Source: Anarhynchus alexandrinus (Eukaryota; Chordata; Aves; Charadriiformes; Charadriidae). From it: a stretch of DNA of 64,000 bases. The position numbers and the translations under genes were made by a program. Shown in pieces: positions 62,051 to 64,000 of this stretch. Within the stretch, counting starts at the first letter, position 1. Every line of letters begins with the position of its first letter. The notes below the pieces were generated by a model. The model did not search any database and had not been told where the DNA came from. It saw nothing but the letters and a program-made list of their open reading frames with translations. The DNA lies in contig VUYV01000120.1 in the NCBI GenBank assembly GCA_008711295.1, positions 1,734,456 through 1,798,455 of the forward strand, given 5' to 3'.

Positions 62051-64000
62051 TGTTCCCACAAACAGTGAATGTCTGTGTCCAAGCCTAGGCAGATTTTCGT
62101 TCTACGTGAGGAGAGGAGCAGCTGGCCTGGTGGTCGACCAGTGATGCTGTATGGTTGGCACAGATGTGGTTTGCGAACGGAGATGGAGTTTCAGGAAGCT
62201 GGCTCGCTCCTTGGCTTTGCTACAGGCTCCCTTTGGGGTTTTGCCCATGGCACATAGCTGCCCCCAGCGTCTCTGAGTACCAGGTACTCTGGGCTTTCTC
62301 TGGGATGTTTTGCCTAATGACTTCTTCTTGTAGAATTAGGTGTGGGCAGATGGGAGAGGTTCCTGCTTCCGCTTCTTGACCTACTTCAATGTTCATCCCA
62401 CCACAGCAACCAGAGAGAGGAATCAGCTCCATCGCATGATTCAGTAGCAGAAGCAGATCCAGAGCCCCATGCCTTGTCCTGGGTTGGGGACAGTGTAACA
62501 ACTGGATAGCCACCATGCTTGCCTTGCTCATCACCTTCAGAAGAAAAAGCCTCTGCCATACTCAGAGATGGCACAGGTGTAACCTTTGACCCTGTAAATT
62601 CATCCCGATGGAAGTAGAACGTGTTCATATAGGTAGCTCAGGTCTGAAGTCTTTCTACACATGAAGCAAGTTGCCATTAACTTTGTAATAATTTTGAAGG
62701 GGAATTTGCTGTTTGCTGGAGTATTGGATTAGCAACATCCTCAGGACTTGCACTCCCAGTTTGAATATGACTCGGCCCACACATAAAAAGAGTTATTTAA
62801 GAAAATAGAAAAAGACTGACAGATTAAACTGACTTCTTTTACAGCCAGATCAGGTGGTTGTTATTGTTGAAGATGTTTTCAGATGTGTATCTCTTCCTGG
62901 TAAAGTGAAGCATGTACGAGTGTGACTTTAGCATAGCTGACCAGAGGTCTAAGATAGAGGTCTAAGAGGTCTAAGAGGTGCTGAGCAATGGCTTCAGGGG
63001 ACTGCACAGCCCCTGCCAATGTTATAGCAGTAGGACTGAGCGTGTGCATCTCTCATAGGCATCAGTCCGTGACGCAGGGCAGACAAAGTCAAGGGGTACT
63101 CTGGCAATCTACCCTCCTTTTGAAGCGTCAATACTCTTACCCGAGAGAGAATGGAGACAGCTGCTTAAAAAATGCTTCCCAGTCTTCTTTTCACATTTCA
63201 CCAATGTTACAAAATACAATGCCCCTGACCAGATTTTTGTATATGACACAATTCAATTTAAAAAAATTGTAAATGTATAATATTTATAAGGTTGTATTTT
63301 ATACATAGCTACTACTTAGTATTTTGGTGCCATTATTTGCGATTTCATCTGTCCTGAATGTGTGTTCAAATGTGCCATTTCCTCCTGAGGATTGTAATTT
63401 TTGCACTGTGGGTAAAGAAGTCTCAAAAGAATAAGGTTTTTCAGGCAAAATATCCAGGGCACAATATCTGCTTTCATAAAGCCCTGGACATGCTGTTTGC
63501 CATTTCCTAATCTTATTCCTGTTTTTTTATGCTGCTGGAGACTAACTTCTGGTGGCAAAGTCCTTGTACAGAAAAAAGTGAATATTTTGACCAATAGCCT
63601 GAAATCACACATTCTTTCATTGAAAACAGTTAATTAGGAATTGAGCTCCGAAGTTAATTTCACCAAGGTCATTCACTGTTCTATTGGGTCCAGTGACCCT
63701 GTCTTAAGTAATCACGGCATTAACATACAAGGTTATAGCTTTCTTTTCAGTTGATGACATAATCTCTTTAATTGGTGTCAGGAGGCCTGCTTATGAAAGA
63801 ACCGTGGAAAACACCTATAGACTATAATTTTACTTTCCCCATTCACAGAGCAAATGAAACAAGCCTTAAGAATGTACTAGAGGCTCATTACATCTCCTAG
63901 CCTGTCAACACAAAGCCCCTCCATTTCAGCCAAAGCATTAGGAATGATCAATTCTGTTTACTTCTAACTTCAGCCTGTGAACTATTAACCTTTTCAGCAA
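62051..64000. other. Intergenic to window end, no gene seen
   Basis: Unique sequence. A short 9 bp tandem (AGAGGTCTA) sits at 62943-62973. The last 400 bases are again enhancer-like (for example ATAATCTCTTTAATTGGTGT near 63761) but uncharacterised. No SIX6OS1 or SIX homeobox exon was recognised before the edge. Confidence 0.5.

Noticed and set aside
37483..64000. SIX6, SIX1 or SIX6OS1 coding exons
   Set aside because: No SIX-domain or homeodomain peptide (for example a WFKNRR-type motif) was seen in the translated frames. They are expected to the right of the window.
1..64000. CRISPR arrays, bacterial operons, tRNA or rRNA genes
   Set aside because: No regularly spaced repeats of the right size and no cloverleaf or rRNA signature was recognised. 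The sequence is clearly vertebrate nuclear DNA.

Overview
The window is vertebrate genomic DNA, almost certainly from a bird and probably a non-galliform (neoavian) one. It holds CR1 LINE 3' ends carrying the ATTCTATG-type terminal repeat, avian-type LTRs, large introns and one intron-rich conserved gene. There is no bacterial-style gene packing. Most long open frames are chance frames in CpG-rich, repeat or intergenic DNA.

Left half (1 to about 35.7 kb): one gene on the + strand, PPM1A, encoding metal-dependent Ser/Thr phosphatase 1A (PP2C alpha). A CpG island with a non-coding first exon (1-54, donor GTAAGT at 55) is followed by a 14.7 kb intron. The coding exons are 14745-15578, 17367-17484, 22520-22628, 25374-25431 and 27730-27759. 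Joined, they give 382 residues, the length I recall for the mammalian alpha-1 protein, with every catalytic metal ligand present. Reading through the weak exon 3 donor gives an alternative ending, GGSFKKK then stop at 17507, for a 324-residue protein that matches the described alpha-2 form. The 3' UTR probably runs about 7.9 kb to a convincing poly(A) site near 35.7 kb; a proximal site lies at 28636. A 27-base assembly gap sits in an A-rich run in intron 4, next to a CR1 fragment.

Right half (about 35.7-64 kb): no supported protein-coding gene. It contains an LTR-like element of about 890 bp (36588-37475), a dead CR1 reverse-transcriptase fragment (minus strand, near 45.1-45.5 kb), two further CR1 3' ends, and a well-delimited 375 bp solo LTR (58356-58730) with inverted ends and a 4 bp target duplication. 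A CpG-dense patch lies at 46.26-46.74 kb. Several stretches are free of recognised repeats and rich in transcription-factor-like palindromes (48.9-49.6, 50.15-50.37, 52.4-52.65 and 61.2-62.05 kb). In amniotes PPM1A is followed by SIX6OS1 and the SIX6-SIX1-SIX4 cluster, so these stretches are candidate long-range developmental enhancers. That is an inference from synteny and sequence texture, not from an alignment.

I found no convincing new protein system. The most informative observations are the regulated-looking splice architecture of PPM1A, its very long repeat-free 3' UTR, the clean solo LTR, and the palindromic putative enhancer modules downstream.
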